64,000 bases of DNA, taken from contig NZ_RQIT01000001.1 in the NCBI RefSeq assembly GCF_003837805.1, forward strand, positions 1 through 64,000. The letters are read 5' to 3'. Source of the DNA: Bradyrhizobium sp. RP6 (GTDB lineage: Bacteria; Pseudomonadota; Alphaproteobacteria; Rhizobiales; Xanthobacteraceae). Positions 43,842 through 52,097 of the stretch are shown in pieces; within the stretch, counting starts at the first letter, position 1, and the number at the start of each line of letters is the position of its first letter. Both the position numbers and the translations under genes were made by a program. The notes beneath the pieces were generated by a model. It was not told where the DNA came from. It worked only from the letters and a program-made list of their open reading frames with translations, and did no database searches.

Positions 43842-44006
43842 ATGGTTGTAGAAGAAGAACGGTCGGACGAAGTGGAGGGGCTGAGGCTCATCCGCGCGTT
43901 CCTGTCTCTGCCGCCCGACAAGCGGGCGGAGGTGATCGCGTTTGCGGAAGAATTGGCGCGTGTCCACGGCCGGCCCGCTGAAGGCACTGAGGCCTTGCCG
44001 CGGTGA
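43842..44006 (+). CDS. Small acidic protein, unknown
   Basis: A 54-residue protein reading MVVEEERSDEVEGLRLIRAF ... LPPDKRAEVIAFAEEL. The PPDKRAEVIAFAEELAR pattern is typical of small bradyrhizobial proteins. It converges with the next gene, with three bases between stops. Start chosen by composition; an upstream frame exists. Function unknown. Confidence 0.55.
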   Translation: MVVEEERSDEVEGLRLIRAFLSLPPDKRAEVIAFAEELARVHGRPAEGTEALPR

Positions 44007-44009
44007 GCA

Positions 44010-44237
44010 CTACCGCTCGCGCGGATTGACGTTGGGTTCGAACGGCGCGCCGACCACGCGGACTTGGGTCTGGATCGATGTCCGGGTAACGTCGATCACG
44101 GCTCTCTCGGCGACGCGCTCTTCACGGTCTGGCCCCAGCGCCGGCTCAAGCAGCGTCAACGTGCCGGCCACGGCGCCACAGCACATCATCACTGTCGCCA
44201 GCAGAACTATATTTCGGTTTTCTTCGCTGATCCGCAT
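44010..44237 (-). CDS. Small single-helix membrane protein
   Basis: A 75-residue protein with one helix near the N-terminus (NIVLLATVMMCCGAVAGTLTLL) and a polar remainder (ALGPDREERVAERAVIDVTR). The N-terminus is short and likely cytoplasmic, with the tail outside. ATG 44237 lies in a row of small genes. No family recognised. Confidence 0.6.
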   Translation of the reverse strand: MRISEENRNIVLLATVMMCCGAVAGTLTLLEPALGPDREERVAERAVIDVTRTSIQTQVRVVGAPFEPNVNPRER

Positions 44238-44601
44238 GGGGCAAGAACGAGTGACGCAGGTCTTTGGTTCCGATCCGGCCTGATCGGATCAGCGGTCTCC
44301 GACTGCCTGAACGATGACGTCCGAAATTTCCGACCGTCGTCATGCGCTGGATGGCTCGCACAGCGGCTCGGGTCCGCGGTGCCGATGCCATCCGTGGCGC
44401 AAGCAGAATCCCATCTCGATTGCGAACGCATGGCCGTCATCACGATGGCTGAAACCGCACCGGCGGCGATCCTGGTTTCTCTTTGAACGAGATGGAGCGC
44501 ATCCTCTGCGCATGCTACCTCATGTTGAATTTCGATCCGATCTGTGGTCAGTAGCCGCGCCACGCGATGCGCGGCCAATATCCATTCCTGAAGATCTGCC
44601 T
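44238..44601. other. 364-base region between small genes and methyltransferase
   Basis: Frames here lack good starts and show poor codon bias. No strong hairpin or repeat. It may contain the remains of an older gene (short stretches such as MAETAPAAILVSL) but that is speculative. Confidence 0.35.
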
Positions 44602-45321
44602 ATGAGCGAGGATATCAGCGACGGCTGGGCTGCGTCCGCGGCTGCATGGATCATCGAGCAGGGACAAGATGGCGACTATGGTCGCCGCTTCGTGCTGGAC
44701 GCGCCGATGCAGGAGCGCATCGAAGGGCGCGGCTTTCGCAATGCGCTCGATGTCGGCTGCGGGGAGGGACGCTTCTGCCGCATCATGCAGCGCGCCGGCA
44801 TCCGCACCATCGGTATCGATCCGACCGAGGCGTTGCTCGTGCGAGCCCGTGAGCTGGACCCGGACGGCGATTATCGCCTCGGCCGCGCCGAGACGATGGA
44901 GATTGATGCGCGTTTCGATCTGGTCGTCAGTTATCTCAGTCTGATCGACATGCCCGATCTCGATGCGGCGATCGCCAGGATAGTGGCGGCGCTGCGCCCC
45001 GGCGGTACGCTGCTGATCGCCAACCTGACGAGCTTCAACACCGCCGGCCAGCCGGAGGGCTGGACGCGTGACGGGGAGGGCACCTGGCGCTTCGCGATCG
45101 ACCACTACATGGACGAGCGCCCGATCTGGGCCGCCTGGCACGGCATCCGGATCCAGAACTGGCACCGTCCGCTCAGCACCTACATGACGCTGTTGCTTGA
45201 TCACGGTCTCCAGTTGCGTCTGTTCGCCGAGCCGCAGCCGACAGGCGGCAGTCCCGAGCAGGTCGCCCGTCATCGCCGCGTGCCCTTCTTCCACGTCATG
45301 GAGTGGCAGAAGCCGGCTTGA
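44602..45321 (+). CDS. SAM-dependent methyltransferase (class I)
   Basis: The 239-residue protein has the class I SAM site: ALDVGCGEGRFCRIMQRAG (motif I), GIDPTEALL (motif II) and the motif III/IV region FDLVVSYLSLIDM, then LRPGGTLLIAN. It begins MSEDISDGWAASAAAWIIEQGQ, a start seen in many ubiquinone/menaquinone-like methyltransferases without a clear substrate. The C-terminal FRLFAEPQP-like region is normal. A second methyltransferase follows 73 bases later. Target unknown. Confidence 0.88.
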   Translation: MSEDISDGWAASAAAWIIEQGQDGDYGRRFVLDAPMQERIEGRGFRNALDVGCGEGRFCRIMQRAGIRTIGIDPTEALLVRARELDPDGDYRLGRAETMEIDARFDLVVSYLSLIDMPDLDAAIARIVAALRPGGTLLIANLTSFNTAGQPEGWTRDGEGTWRFAIDHYMDERPIWAAWHGIRIQNWHRPLSTYMTLLLDHGLQLRLFAEPQPTGGSPEQVARHRRVPFFHVMEWQKPA

Positions 45322-45394
45322 GGGTAAGGCAGGCGATTTCGGCGGCGACGGATCGCCTGTACACTGGCTCGCGACTTGGATCGAGGCTCGTCCG

Positions 45395-46081
45395 ATGATC
45401 TCCAATCGTCCTCCCGTGCTGGCCCACCAACGTTTCCTCGCCGACCGTAAGAATTTCGAGGGTCTCGATCTTGCCGCACGATTCGAACGCATCGCGCGCA
45501 CCAACCTTTGGGGCGCGGCCACTTCGGTGTCCGGCCTCGGCTCGGAGGACCCCGCGACCAGCGCGGTCTGCGAGGCGCTGCCTCCATTGCTGCGACGGCT
45601 CGGCGCGCGCTCGCTGCTGGATGCGCCCTGCGGTGATGCCGGATGGATTGGCCGGCTTGAGCTCGATATCGACTACACCGGCATCGACATCGTGCCGTCG
45701 CTGATCGAAGCCAACCGCCGGCGTGTCGCAGGCGGTGGCTCGCCGGGCCGGTTTCTCGTCGCCGACATCACGCGCGATGCGCTGCCGCGTGCGGATATCA
45801 TTCTCTGCCGGGACTGCCTGGTGCATCTGAGCCTTGCGAACATAGGTCGCGCCCTCGCGCAATTTCGGATGAGCGGCGCGCGCTTCCTGCTGGTCACCAC
45901 CTTTCCCGAATGGGAGGACAATCGCGATTGCGAGGACGGCGACTGGCGGGCGCTCAACATGGAGAAGGCGCCGTTCAACTGGCCCGCGCCGCACGCGCTG
46001 ATCAACGAGCGCTGCGAGGAGGGCGGTGGTGGCTGGCGCGACAAGAGCCTCGGGCTGTGGCGGCTGGAGGATGTCGGATGA
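45395..46081 (+). CDS. SAM-dependent methyltransferase (class I), second
   Basis: This 228-residue protein carries SLLDAPCGDAGWIG (motif I), YTGIDIVPSLI (motif II) and ADIILCRDCLVHLS (motif IV). The DAPCGD motif and the LVTTFPEWEDN stretch identify the small-molecule or lipid-directed branch often annotated as class I SAM-dependent methyltransferase. ATG 45395 gives a normal start (MISNRPPVLAHQRF). The gene may be co-transcribed with the preceding methyltransferase. Substrate unknown. Confidence 0.85.
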   Translation: MISNRPPVLAHQRFLADRKNFEGLDLAARFERIARTNLWGAATSVSGLGSEDPATSAVCEALPPLLRRLGARSLLDAPCGDAGWIGRLELDIDYTGIDIVPSLIEANRRRVAGGGSPGRFLVADITRDALPRADIILCRDCLVHLSLANIGRALAQFRMSGARFLLVTTFPEWEDNRDCEDGDWRALNMEKAPFNWPAPHALINERCEEGGGGWRDKSLGLWRLEDVG

Positions 46082-46262
46082 TCGATGCCAGATGCAGTTG
46101 CGGCGCTGTTTGGTATGCTGAAGGAGTGTGTTCGAGCAATCGAAACATGCTTGGGTCGAGATCGGCGGCTCGGGAGTCGAGCACTTCGAACAGAGCAGCG
46201 CAGCAAGAGTTCAGGCTGAGGCAGGAGCATCGAGCGCTGGCGCCGGCGCGGCCTGTGTTCGG

Positions 46263-46490
46263 TCAGGGACGCTGCCTTGCGTTAGACGGCGTTCCTGTTG
46301 TCTGTATCGGTTCACCGGGAGCACGGTCCAGCGGCGGGTGAGGCCTCGCAAGTCCTACCGTTCCGGGAGGTGCGTCGTTGCTGGCGGTACGGGTATTGAC
46401 GCGCTCCAACGTGACTGTCGATGCAACCACAATGGCGATGGCCAGGGCGACAGCGGACAGGGCTAAGGCTGCTCGATCATTCGGGTCCAT
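46263..46490 (-). CDS. Small membrane protein
   Basis: A 75-residue protein with one helix (ALALSAVALAIAIVVASTVTL, about residues 7-27) and a Pro-rich polar tail. ATG 46490 has GGAGGTCTGGCG upstream, a strong ribosome site that decides the start. Located immediately downstream of the tRNA-Thr gene on the same strand. Unknown function. Confidence 0.6.
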   Translation of the reverse strand: MDPNDRAALALSAVALAIAIVVASTVTLERVNTRTASNDAPPGTVGLARPHPPLDRAPGEPIQTTGTPSNARQRP

Positions 46491-46588
46491 CGCCAGACCT
46501 CCGCGAGACGGCTCTGTGGACAAAGGATAACGCCGGACCGATAACTTGGTTCTTGCGTCAGGGCACGACACGGTCTCGGCTAAATCCA

Positions 46589-46663
46589 TGGTGCCGGCTG
46601 AGGGGATTGAACCCCCGACCTTCGGTTTACAAAACCGCTGCTCTACCGCTGAGCTAAGCCGGC
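46589..46663 (-). tRNA. tRNA-Thr (anticodon UGU)
   Basis: The full cloverleaf is visible on the minus strand: acceptor GCCGGCT/AGCCGGC, D-loop AGCTCAGCGGTAGAGC, anticodon loop TTTGTAA (anticodon TGT), T-loop GGTTCAATCCCC, and an encoded CCA end. It reads ACA codons of threonine. thrS is in the same window but not adjacent. Confidence 0.97.
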
Positions 46664-46777
46664 GACGCTTGAAAGCGGGGCGGGGCCGGCATATGCGTCG
46701 GTTATCCGCCCGCGCGTCGCAATATCAGACTTGGTTGGAAAGTGCCAGAACCCGCGATGATTGTTGCAGGCACGAAA

Positions 46778-46799
46778 CAGGCGGCCCGAAGGCCGCCTG
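46778..46799 (-). terminator. Rho-independent terminator
   Basis: A perfect nine-base stem CAGGCGGCC / GGCCGCCTG with a tetraloop of TTCG as read on the minus strand, followed by TTTCG. It lies just after the stop of the exported Trp-rich protein gene. Confidence 0.8.
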
Positions 46800-46824
46800 A
46801 TTCATCGCGCTCACTTTCGTTGCC

Positions 46825-47298
46825 CTACTGGCAGATGTGCCGGCGGCCGTCTTCGCCCTTGAACCAGGTGCCTGGCGTGCAGACGAAGCCGTTGCGCTGG
46901 GCGTAGGTGCGGGTGTCCCATCCACGATTGTTCCAGCCACGGTCCCACGAATTGTCATAGGCGTAGGAATTGTCCCAGGCGCGGAATGGGGCGGTGGCAA
47001 TCGCGCCGGCGGTGCCGATCGCGGCGCCGGCGACGCCCGCCGCGACGTCGGTCGGCCAGAAGCCGGTGCGGCTCCTGTTCCAGTCGTTATTCCAATCACC
47101 GTTGGTCTGGCGATAGGACACGCGGCGATGCCGATAGCCACTATCGGTGTAGGGGTTTCCGGGGCCGAGATTCTGGCAGTTGGCGTTGGGGAATTGCGCC
47201 GAGCAGCGGCCGGGATTGGTGACGACCGCCTGCGCCATGGCGGAGCCTGCCAGCATGGTAGCTGCAATCGCCGTGGCCCCGAGAAGCTTGATGTTCAT
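46825..47298 (-). CDS. Exported Trp/Asn-rich protein
   Basis: This 157-residue protein has a signal peptide (MNIKLLGATAIAATMLAGSAMA) and mature sequence rich in Asn, Trp, Arg and Tyr (NGDWNNDWNRSRTGFW ... SYAYDNSWDRGWNNRGWDT) with a Gly/Ala hydrophobic stretch (VAAGVAGAAIGTAGAIATA). The final CTPGTWFKGEDGRRHICQ has a cysteine pair. The pattern occurs in bradyrhizobial periplasmic proteins of unknown role. ATG 47298 follows GGGAGCGAAG. A clear terminator follows. Confidence 0.75.
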   Translation of the reverse strand: MNIKLLGATAIAATMLAGSAMAQAVVTNPGRCSAQFPNANCQNLGPGNPYTDSGYRHRRVSYRQTNGDWNNDWNRSRTGFWPTDVAAGVAGAAIGTAGAIATAPFRAWDNSYAYDNSWDRGWNNRGWDTRTYAQRNGFVCTPGTWFKGEDGRRHICQ

Positions 47299-47580
47299 GG
47301 TTCTTCGCTCCCATTTTGTTGACGGGAGCTAAACGCTGACGGCGCAGGACGTTCCGATGCAACCTTGGGATTTTCGCAGCTGGATAGTCAAACGGATGTG
47401 AGTTCGGCGGCGCTGTTCCGGCGGCGGAGCCCGCGCCGTTAACACTTCGCTAGCTTGCTTTGCAGCATTTGAGCGGCGCGCAACCCTTACGCATTAGGCT
47501 TACCGGAAATTGGTGAGCAGGCCTTAACCCTCTCTGCTTTGCGATCAGATAGCGTGGCGCCGGACAACCGGGATCCTCTC

Positions 47581-48060
47581 ATGCGCGCTGTGATGCTCGC
47601 CGCCTTTCTCATCGGACTACCTGCAACGGCGTTTGCCGACTCCGAAATCGTCGTTCCGGGCCGTCCCGGCGTGCCGATCATCATCAACAACATCGATGCG
47701 TCTTACGCCGTGGTCGAGGGCGTCTGGGGCCTGGGCAAAAACCAGCAGGTGCAGCCCACGATCTATGGCGGACGCTATATCGCAGAGCGGCAGCCCGATA
47801 ACGTTGGTCATTATTATCCGACGCTGGGCTTGCGGCCTGGCTATGGCCGGCTCGAGGTCGAGCCGCCCGCGAACCGCAAACTGCCGAAGCCAGCCGAGAG
47901 CTACCACGAGAGCTGGGGTGCGTCGTCCGCGCCGCTGCCGGTGCAGATGGACCCGCCCGTCGATCCTCCGCCGGTGATCTACGCGCCCGAGATCAACGAG
48001 CGTCCACGGCCGCCTCGGCCGCTGCCGCACACAGAACTGCCCGGCAGGCCGCCGGGTTGA
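47581..48060 (+). CDS. Exported proline-rich protein
   Basis: A 159-residue protein with a signal peptide (MRAVMLAAFLIGLPATAFADS). The mature part contains VVPGRPGVPIIINNIDASYAV and a Pro-rich C-terminus (PPVDPPPVIYAPEINERPRPP). ATG 47581 is preferred; the frame is open further upstream. It ends 41 bases before the Gly/Tyr-rich gene and may share its transcript. Unknown function. Confidence 0.75.
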   Translation: MRAVMLAAFLIGLPATAFADSEIVVPGRPGVPIIINNIDASYAVVEGVWGLGKNQQVQPTIYGGRYIAERQPDNVGHYYPTLGLRPGYGRLEVEPPANRKLPKPAESYHESWGASSAPLPVQMDPPVDPPPVIYAPEINERPRPPRPLPHTELPGRPPG

Positions 48061-48101
48061 AAAACGTAAATCGAAAAAACGGAAATCAACAGGAGAGAGT
48101 A

Positions 48102-48620
48102 ATGCGTCAGATGATTTCGGGACTGGTCGCGGCGGCTGCCGTGACGTTCGTCGCCACCGTGCCCGCCGCGGCCTGCGGCTTCACCACCTGCGCGCCGGTT
48201 GCGCCGGTCTATTCCGGCTGCAACATCGGCTGCGGCGGTTATGGCTACGGGTATGGCTACGGCTACGGCTACGGCGGCTTTGAGCGTCTCGCCGACCCGA
48301 CCACACAGTATTATTACGTCAACCAGGGCCCGACCTATACCGGCCCGGGCGCCTTCGCGCCGTATCCGACCTATCGTGAAGATGCGGTCGTCGCGCCCGC
48401 CAATTACGGCTATGGCTACGGCTATCGTGCCGCTGCAGTCGCGCCGCCGGCCGCTTATCCTTATCGCCGCCCGTACTACCGTCCGTATCGCTATGGCTAC
48501 GGCCCCCGCTACGGCTATCTGCCGCGCGTGCACTACGGCCATGGTCCGCGCTATGGCTACGCCCATCGCCACGCCCCGCACTACTATGGCGGTCACCGCG
48601 CGCCGCGTCGCTATTACTGA
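48102..48620 (+). CDS. Exported Gly/Tyr-rich repeat protein
   Basis: The 172-residue protein has a signal peptide (MISGLVAAAAVTFVATVPAAA) and a Cys-containing start (CGFTTCAPVAPVYSGCNIGC), then a GYG tandem stretch and Tyr/Pro/Arg-rich repeats (RRPYYRPYRYGYGPRYGY) to the end. It resembles low-complexity surface or cell-envelope proteins. AGGAGAG lies seven bases before ATG 48102. No domain. A terminator follows at 48646. Confidence 0.8.
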   Translation: MRQMISGLVAAAAVTFVATVPAAACGFTTCAPVAPVYSGCNIGCGGYGYGYGYGYGYGGFERLADPTTQYYYVNQGPTYTGPGAFAPYPTYREDAVVAPANYGYGYGYRAAAVAPPAAYPYRRPYYRPYRYGYGPRYGYLPRVHYGHGPRYGYAHRHAPHYYGGHRAPRRYY

Positions 48621-48645
48621 TCTCTGATCGGCCAGAGCCACGAGG

Positions 48646-48678
48646 CGCCCGTCCGCGCGATGCGGGCGGGCGTTTTGT
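48646..48678 (+). terminator. Rho-independent terminator
   Basis: Stem CGCCCGTCCGC / GCGGGCGGGCG with a five-base loop, then TTTTGTTG. It lies 25 bases after the Gly/Tyr-rich gene and just before the end of the converging rlmB gene. Confidence 0.75.
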
Positions 48679-48682
48679 TGTG

Positions 48683-49513
48683 CTAGCGCTTCATCAGCCC
48701 AAGTCGGCTCGCGCCGACATAGAGCGCGAGCACGGCTGCGTTCGAGACGTTGAGACTCTTGATCTCGCCGGGCATGTCGAGCCGGGCCACGACGCTGCAG
48801 GTCTCGCGAGTCAATTGCCTGAGGCCCTTGCCTTCGGCTCCCAGCACCAATGCTAGTGGCTGGCGCAAGGCGACGTCGCTGATGTCCTCGCTGCCTTCGC
48901 TGTCGAGGCCGACGGTCTGGAAGCCGCGCTCGTTCAGCGCCGTCAGCGCACGGGCGAGGTTTTGCACCGTGACCATCGGGACCAGCTCGAGCGCGCCCGA
49001 AGCGGCCTTGGCCAGAACGCCGGTCGCTTCCGGACTGTGCCGCGCCGTGGTGACGATCGCCTTCACCGCGAACGCCGCGGCGGAACGCAGGATGGCGCCG
49101 ACATTGTGGGGATCGGTGATCTGGTCGAGCACCAGCACCATGCCTTCCTGCGCCAGGGTCTCGATGTCGGGCGAGGGCAGGGGATCGGCCTCGGCCAGGA
49201 GGCCCTGGTGCACCGCGTCGGGCGACAGCAGCCGGTCGATCTCCTGCGGCCGCACGATCTCTGGCGGCACGCGGGTTTCGATGTTTTCTTCCGCTAGACG
49301 CCTTGCGGCGTTCTCGGTCAGCGTCAGCTTGCGGATCCGGCGCCGAGGGTTGGCCAGGGCCATGGTGACGGTGTGCCAGCCGTAGAGAATGACGGGGCCG
49401 TCACCTTGCGAATCGCGGTCGCGCCAAGCCGGGCGTCCGGCCGCTTTTCCGGGCCTGTTGAATGGCTTAGCTCCGCCGCGAGCCCCCTTGGGGCCGAATT
49501 TTCGATCCTTCAT
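48683..49513 (-). CDS. rlmB: 23S rRNA (guanosine-2'-O)-methyltransferase RlmB
   Basis: The 276-residue protein is a SPOUT (TrmH) methyltransferase of the RlmB type, which modifies G2251 in 23S rRNA. Its N-terminal substrate domain begins VILYGWHTVTMALANPRRRI, and the knot motifs are LDQITDPHNVGAILRSAAAF, LVLGAEGKGL and KSLNVSNAAVLALY. The first 45 residues are a basic, Gly-rich extension usual in alphaproteobacteria. I set the start at ATG 49513 (MKDRKFGPKG); the frame is open to 49609. It lies just before the tRNA-Tyr gene, as in related genomes. Confidence 0.93.
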   Translation of the reverse strand: MKDRKFGPKGARGGAKPFNRPGKAAGRPAWRDRDSQGDGPVILYGWHTVTMALANPRRRIRKLTLTENAARRLAEENIETRVPPEIVRPQEIDRLLSPDAVHQGLLAEADPLPSPDIETLAQEGMVLVLDQITDPHNVGAILRSAAAFAVKAIVTTARHSPEATGVLAKAASGALELVPMVTVQNLARALTALNERGFQTVGLDSEGSEDISDVALRQPLALVLGAEGKGLRQLTRETCSVVARLDMPGEIKSLNVSNAAVLALYVGASRLGLMKR

Positions 49514-49720
49514 GGGCTCGCTTCTGTCACGGGTTCCGGAATATGGCAATTTCGATGCCGGCGAGGGCGATTTTAGCTGCTTGCCTCGGTTGACTTTGCC
49601 CCACCGCATCGCCCATAAACGCGCCCGGTCGCGCCCCGATCCGGGTTGTCGCGGCCTTCACGTTCCATGGCCGTCTTCGGTCCGCCGGCAAGGTCCGGCC
49701 CGATTGTGCTGCCGTCGAGC

Positions 49721-49806
49721 GGGGGAGTGTCCCGAGTGGCAAAGGGAGCTGACTGTAAATCAGCCGCCTCATGGCTTCGCAGGTTCGAGTCCTGCCTCCC
49801 CCACCA
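49721..49806 (+). tRNA. tRNA-Tyr (anticodon GUA)
   Basis: A class II tRNA of 86 bases with acceptor GGGGGAG/CTCCCCC, anticodon stem-loop GACTGTAAATC (anticodon GTA), a long variable arm, T-loop GGTTCGAGTCC and an encoded CCA. It reads UAU/UAC. Confidence 0.97.
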
Positions 49807-49933
49807 GCCTTCGCTCGCTTCGCGAGCTTCGGCTTGGCAAGCCAGCAATAGGTGTTCGTGGCGCGAAGTGAGCGAAGGCTGTCACGCCGTAGCCCGCAGG
49901 GCGTAGGCGGACCGAGACGGTCTCAAAAGCACG

Positions 49934-50965
49934 CTACCCCATCATCTCCCGCACCATCGGCACCACCTTCCGCCCATAGAGCTCGATGCTCCGCATCAGC
50001 TTCTCATGCGACAAAGCTCCCGCCGAGTACTTCAACTGAAACCGTGAAATGCCGAGCGCCTTCGCCGTCTTCGCGATCTTCCGCGCCACCGTTTCCGGCG
50101 AGCCGACATAGAGCGAGCCATGTTCGGCCTCGCTGACGAACTCGTCGCGTCCCATCGGCGGCCAGCCGCGTTCCTTGCCGATGCGGTCGCGCATGGCCTT
50201 ATAGTCGGGCCATAGCTCCTCGCGCGCCTGCGCATCGGTCTCGGCGACGTAGCCCGGCGAATGCACGCCGATCGGCTGGGCCGGGCGGCCGAATTCCTTG
50301 AATGCGCGATGATAGAGCTCGACGTAAGGCGCAAAGCGCGAGGGATCGCCGCCGATGATGGCGAGCATCAAGGGCAGATCGTAATGCGCGGCGCGCACCA
50401 CCGATTGCGGGCTGCCACCAACGCCCATCCAGGTCTTGAGCGTGCCGTTCTCGACCGGCGGATAGACCAGCTGGTCCCGCAGCGGCGGGCGCAGCTTGCC
50501 TTCCCAGCTCACCGGCTGCTGCGACAAGAGCGCGGCGAACAAATCGAGCTTCTCCTCGAACAGCTCCTCATATTTGCGCAGGTCGAAGCCGAACAGCGGA
50601 AAGGATTCGGTGAACGAGCCGCGGCCGAGGATCACCTCGGCGCGACCATTTGATAGCGCATCCAGCGTGGCAAAGCGCTGGAACACGCGGATCGGATCGT
50701 CCGAGGAGAGCACCGTCACGGCCGAGCCGAGATGGATGTGCTTCGTGCGCGATGCGATCGCCGCGAGCACCGTCTCGGGCGAGGAAATCGCGAAGTCAGC
50801 CCGGTGGTGTTCGCCAAGGCCAATGAAGTCGAGGCCGAGCTCGTCGGCCAGCACGGCTTCGTCCACGATGTTGCGGATCACCTGCGCATGCGGGAGCATG
50901 GCGCCGGACGCATCTCTCGTGACGTCGCCAAAGGTATCCAGTCCGAATTCAAGCGGTGCGGTCAT
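49934..50965 (-). CDS. LLM class flavin-dependent oxidoreductase
   Basis: This 343-residue protein belongs to the luciferase-like monooxygenase family. The TIM-barrel landmarks are visible: GLDFIGLGEHHRADFAISSP near residue 45, LGSAVTVLSSDDPIRVFQ, the LSNGRAEVILGRGSFTESFP segment and GVGGSPQSVVRAA. It binds FMN or F420-like cofactors; among alphaproteobacteria the FMN-dependent branch is usual. ATG 50965 starts it. It is followed in the same direction by a QOR gene. Substrate unknown. Confidence 0.88.
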   Translation of the reverse strand: MTAPLEFGLDTFGDVTRDASGAMLPHAQVIRNIVDEAVLADELGLDFIGLGEHHRADFAISSPETVLAAIASRTKHIHLGSAVTVLSSDDPIRVFQRFATLDALSNGRAEVILGRGSFTESFPLFGFDLRKYEELFEEKLDLFAALLSQQPVSWEGKLRPPLRDQLVYPPVENGTLKTWMGVGGSPQSVVRAAHYDLPLMLAIIGGDPSRFAPYVELYHRAFKEFGRPAQPIGVHSPGYVAETDAQAREELWPDYKAMRDRIGKERGWPPMGRDEFVSEAEHGSLYVGSPETVARKIAKTAKALGISRFQLKYSAGALSHEKLMRSIELYGRKVVPMVREMMG

Positions 50966-51060
50966 CGATCAGGTCTCTGTGGGAGGATCGGCCAAATCTA
51001 AGGGACCGCGGCCCGGTCACAAGCGCACGGGCGGAATTGCTCGGTTTCCGTTTGTGGATA

Positions 51061-52041
51061 CTATTGCGCGATCCGCACCACCATCTTGCCCAGCGCAGAG
51101 CGCGCCTGCATCGTCTTGAATGCCTCGCGAAAATTCTCGAGGGCGAAGACCTGGCCGACCACGGGCTTCAGCTGGCCGTCGGTGAGCCAGCCCGTCAATT
51201 GTGACATCAGGCGCTTCTGCACGTCGGGCTCGCGCGTTGGAATCTGCGCAAGGTCGACGCCGAGCAGGGCGCCGCCTTTCAGCAGCGGCAGATTGAATGG
51301 CAGCGCGGGGATGGTGCCGGCGGCAAACCCGACCACGAGATGACGGCCGCGCCAAGCGATGGAGCGAAAGGCCTGCACCGAAATATCGCCGCCCACGGGG
51401 TCGAAGATTACGTCGGCGCCGTGTCCTTCGGTCAAGTCCCTCAACGTGTCGCGCCAGCCGGCCTGCGTGTAGTCGATCACGGCGTCGGCGCCGTGCGCCA
51501 GCGCGAACTCGCGCTTGTCCGGCGTCGATGCGGCTGCGATCACGCGGGCGCCGAGCAGCTTGCCGATCTGGACGGCAGCGATTCCCGTGCCGCCAGCCGC
51601 GCCAAGCACGAGAAGTTGTTCGCCTGCGCAGAGCGAGGCGCGTGCACTGAGCGCATAGAGCGCGGTGAGATAATTGGCGCGAAACGAGGCGGCGACCTCG
51701 GGCGCGACGCCGTCTGGCAGGGGATGGAGCGCTGCGGGGCTGACGACGATCTGCTCGGCAAGCGCGCCCGAGCGCGTCATCCCCATCACGCGCATGCCGG
51801 GGTGATAACCGCCGGGTGCGCCGGGCGCGTCCGTCACCACGCCCGCGAACTCGGTCCCGGGAATGAAGGGCAGGGGGTCCTTGGTCTGGTAGCGTCCTTC
51901 GATCTTCAAGCCGTCGACGAAGCCGATCCCGGCAGCTTCCACCCGGATGCGTAGCTGCCCAGGCTCGACTACCGGGCGAGGGACCTCCTTCAACTCGATC
52001 TGATCGATGGGGGCGTATTGCTCGACGACAACGGCTTTCAT
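51061..52041 (-). CDS. NADPH:quinone oxidoreductase family protein
   Basis: A 326-residue MDR protein without structural zinc ligands. The Rossmann site reads LLVLGAAGGTGIAAVQIGKL (AAGGTG), and the N-terminal region (PFIPGTEFAGVV) is typical. The C-terminal half contains FDPVGGDISVQAFRSI. It reduces quinones or enals with NADPH. Together with the QOR at 8250 the window has two members of the branch. The start is ATG 52041 (MKAVVVEQYAPI), the usual family opening. It lies downstream of the UvrD-type helicase on the same strand. Confidence 0.9.
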   Translation of the reverse strand: MKAVVVEQYAPIDQIELKEVPRPVVEPGQLRIRVEAAGIGFVDGLKIEGRYQTKDPLPFIPGTEFAGVVTDAPGAPGGYHPGMRVMGMTRSGALAEQIVVSPAALHPLPDGVAPEVAASFRANYLTALYALSARASLCAGEQLLVLGAAGGTGIAAVQIGKLLGARVIAAASTPDKREFALAHGADAVIDYTQAGWRDTLRDLTEGHGADVIFDPVGGDISVQAFRSIAWRGRHLVVGFAAGTIPALPFNLPLLKGGALLGVDLAQIPTREPDVQKRLMSQLTGWLTDGQLKPVVGQVFALENFREAFKTMQARSALGKMVVRIAQ

Positions 52042-52097
52042 GTCGAACCTCTGCTGTTCCAGCTATCCTGACAGGTCCCGCGACCAGCCTCTTGCGT

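Noticed and set aside
44207..44578. Minus-strand frame of 123 codons before the methyltransferase
   Set aside because: No credible start, poor codon bias and overlap with the small membrane protein gene.
46085..46219. 44-codon frame MPDAVAALFGMLKECVRAIE
   Set aside because: No ribosome site and a random-looking second half.
46078..46341. Frame starting MIDARCSCGAVWYAEG after the second methyltransferase, resembling the start of a GFA-type enzyme
   Set aside because: Only the first dozen residues look family-like; the rest is random-looking and overlaps a well-supported small gene on the other strand. At most a decayed remnant.
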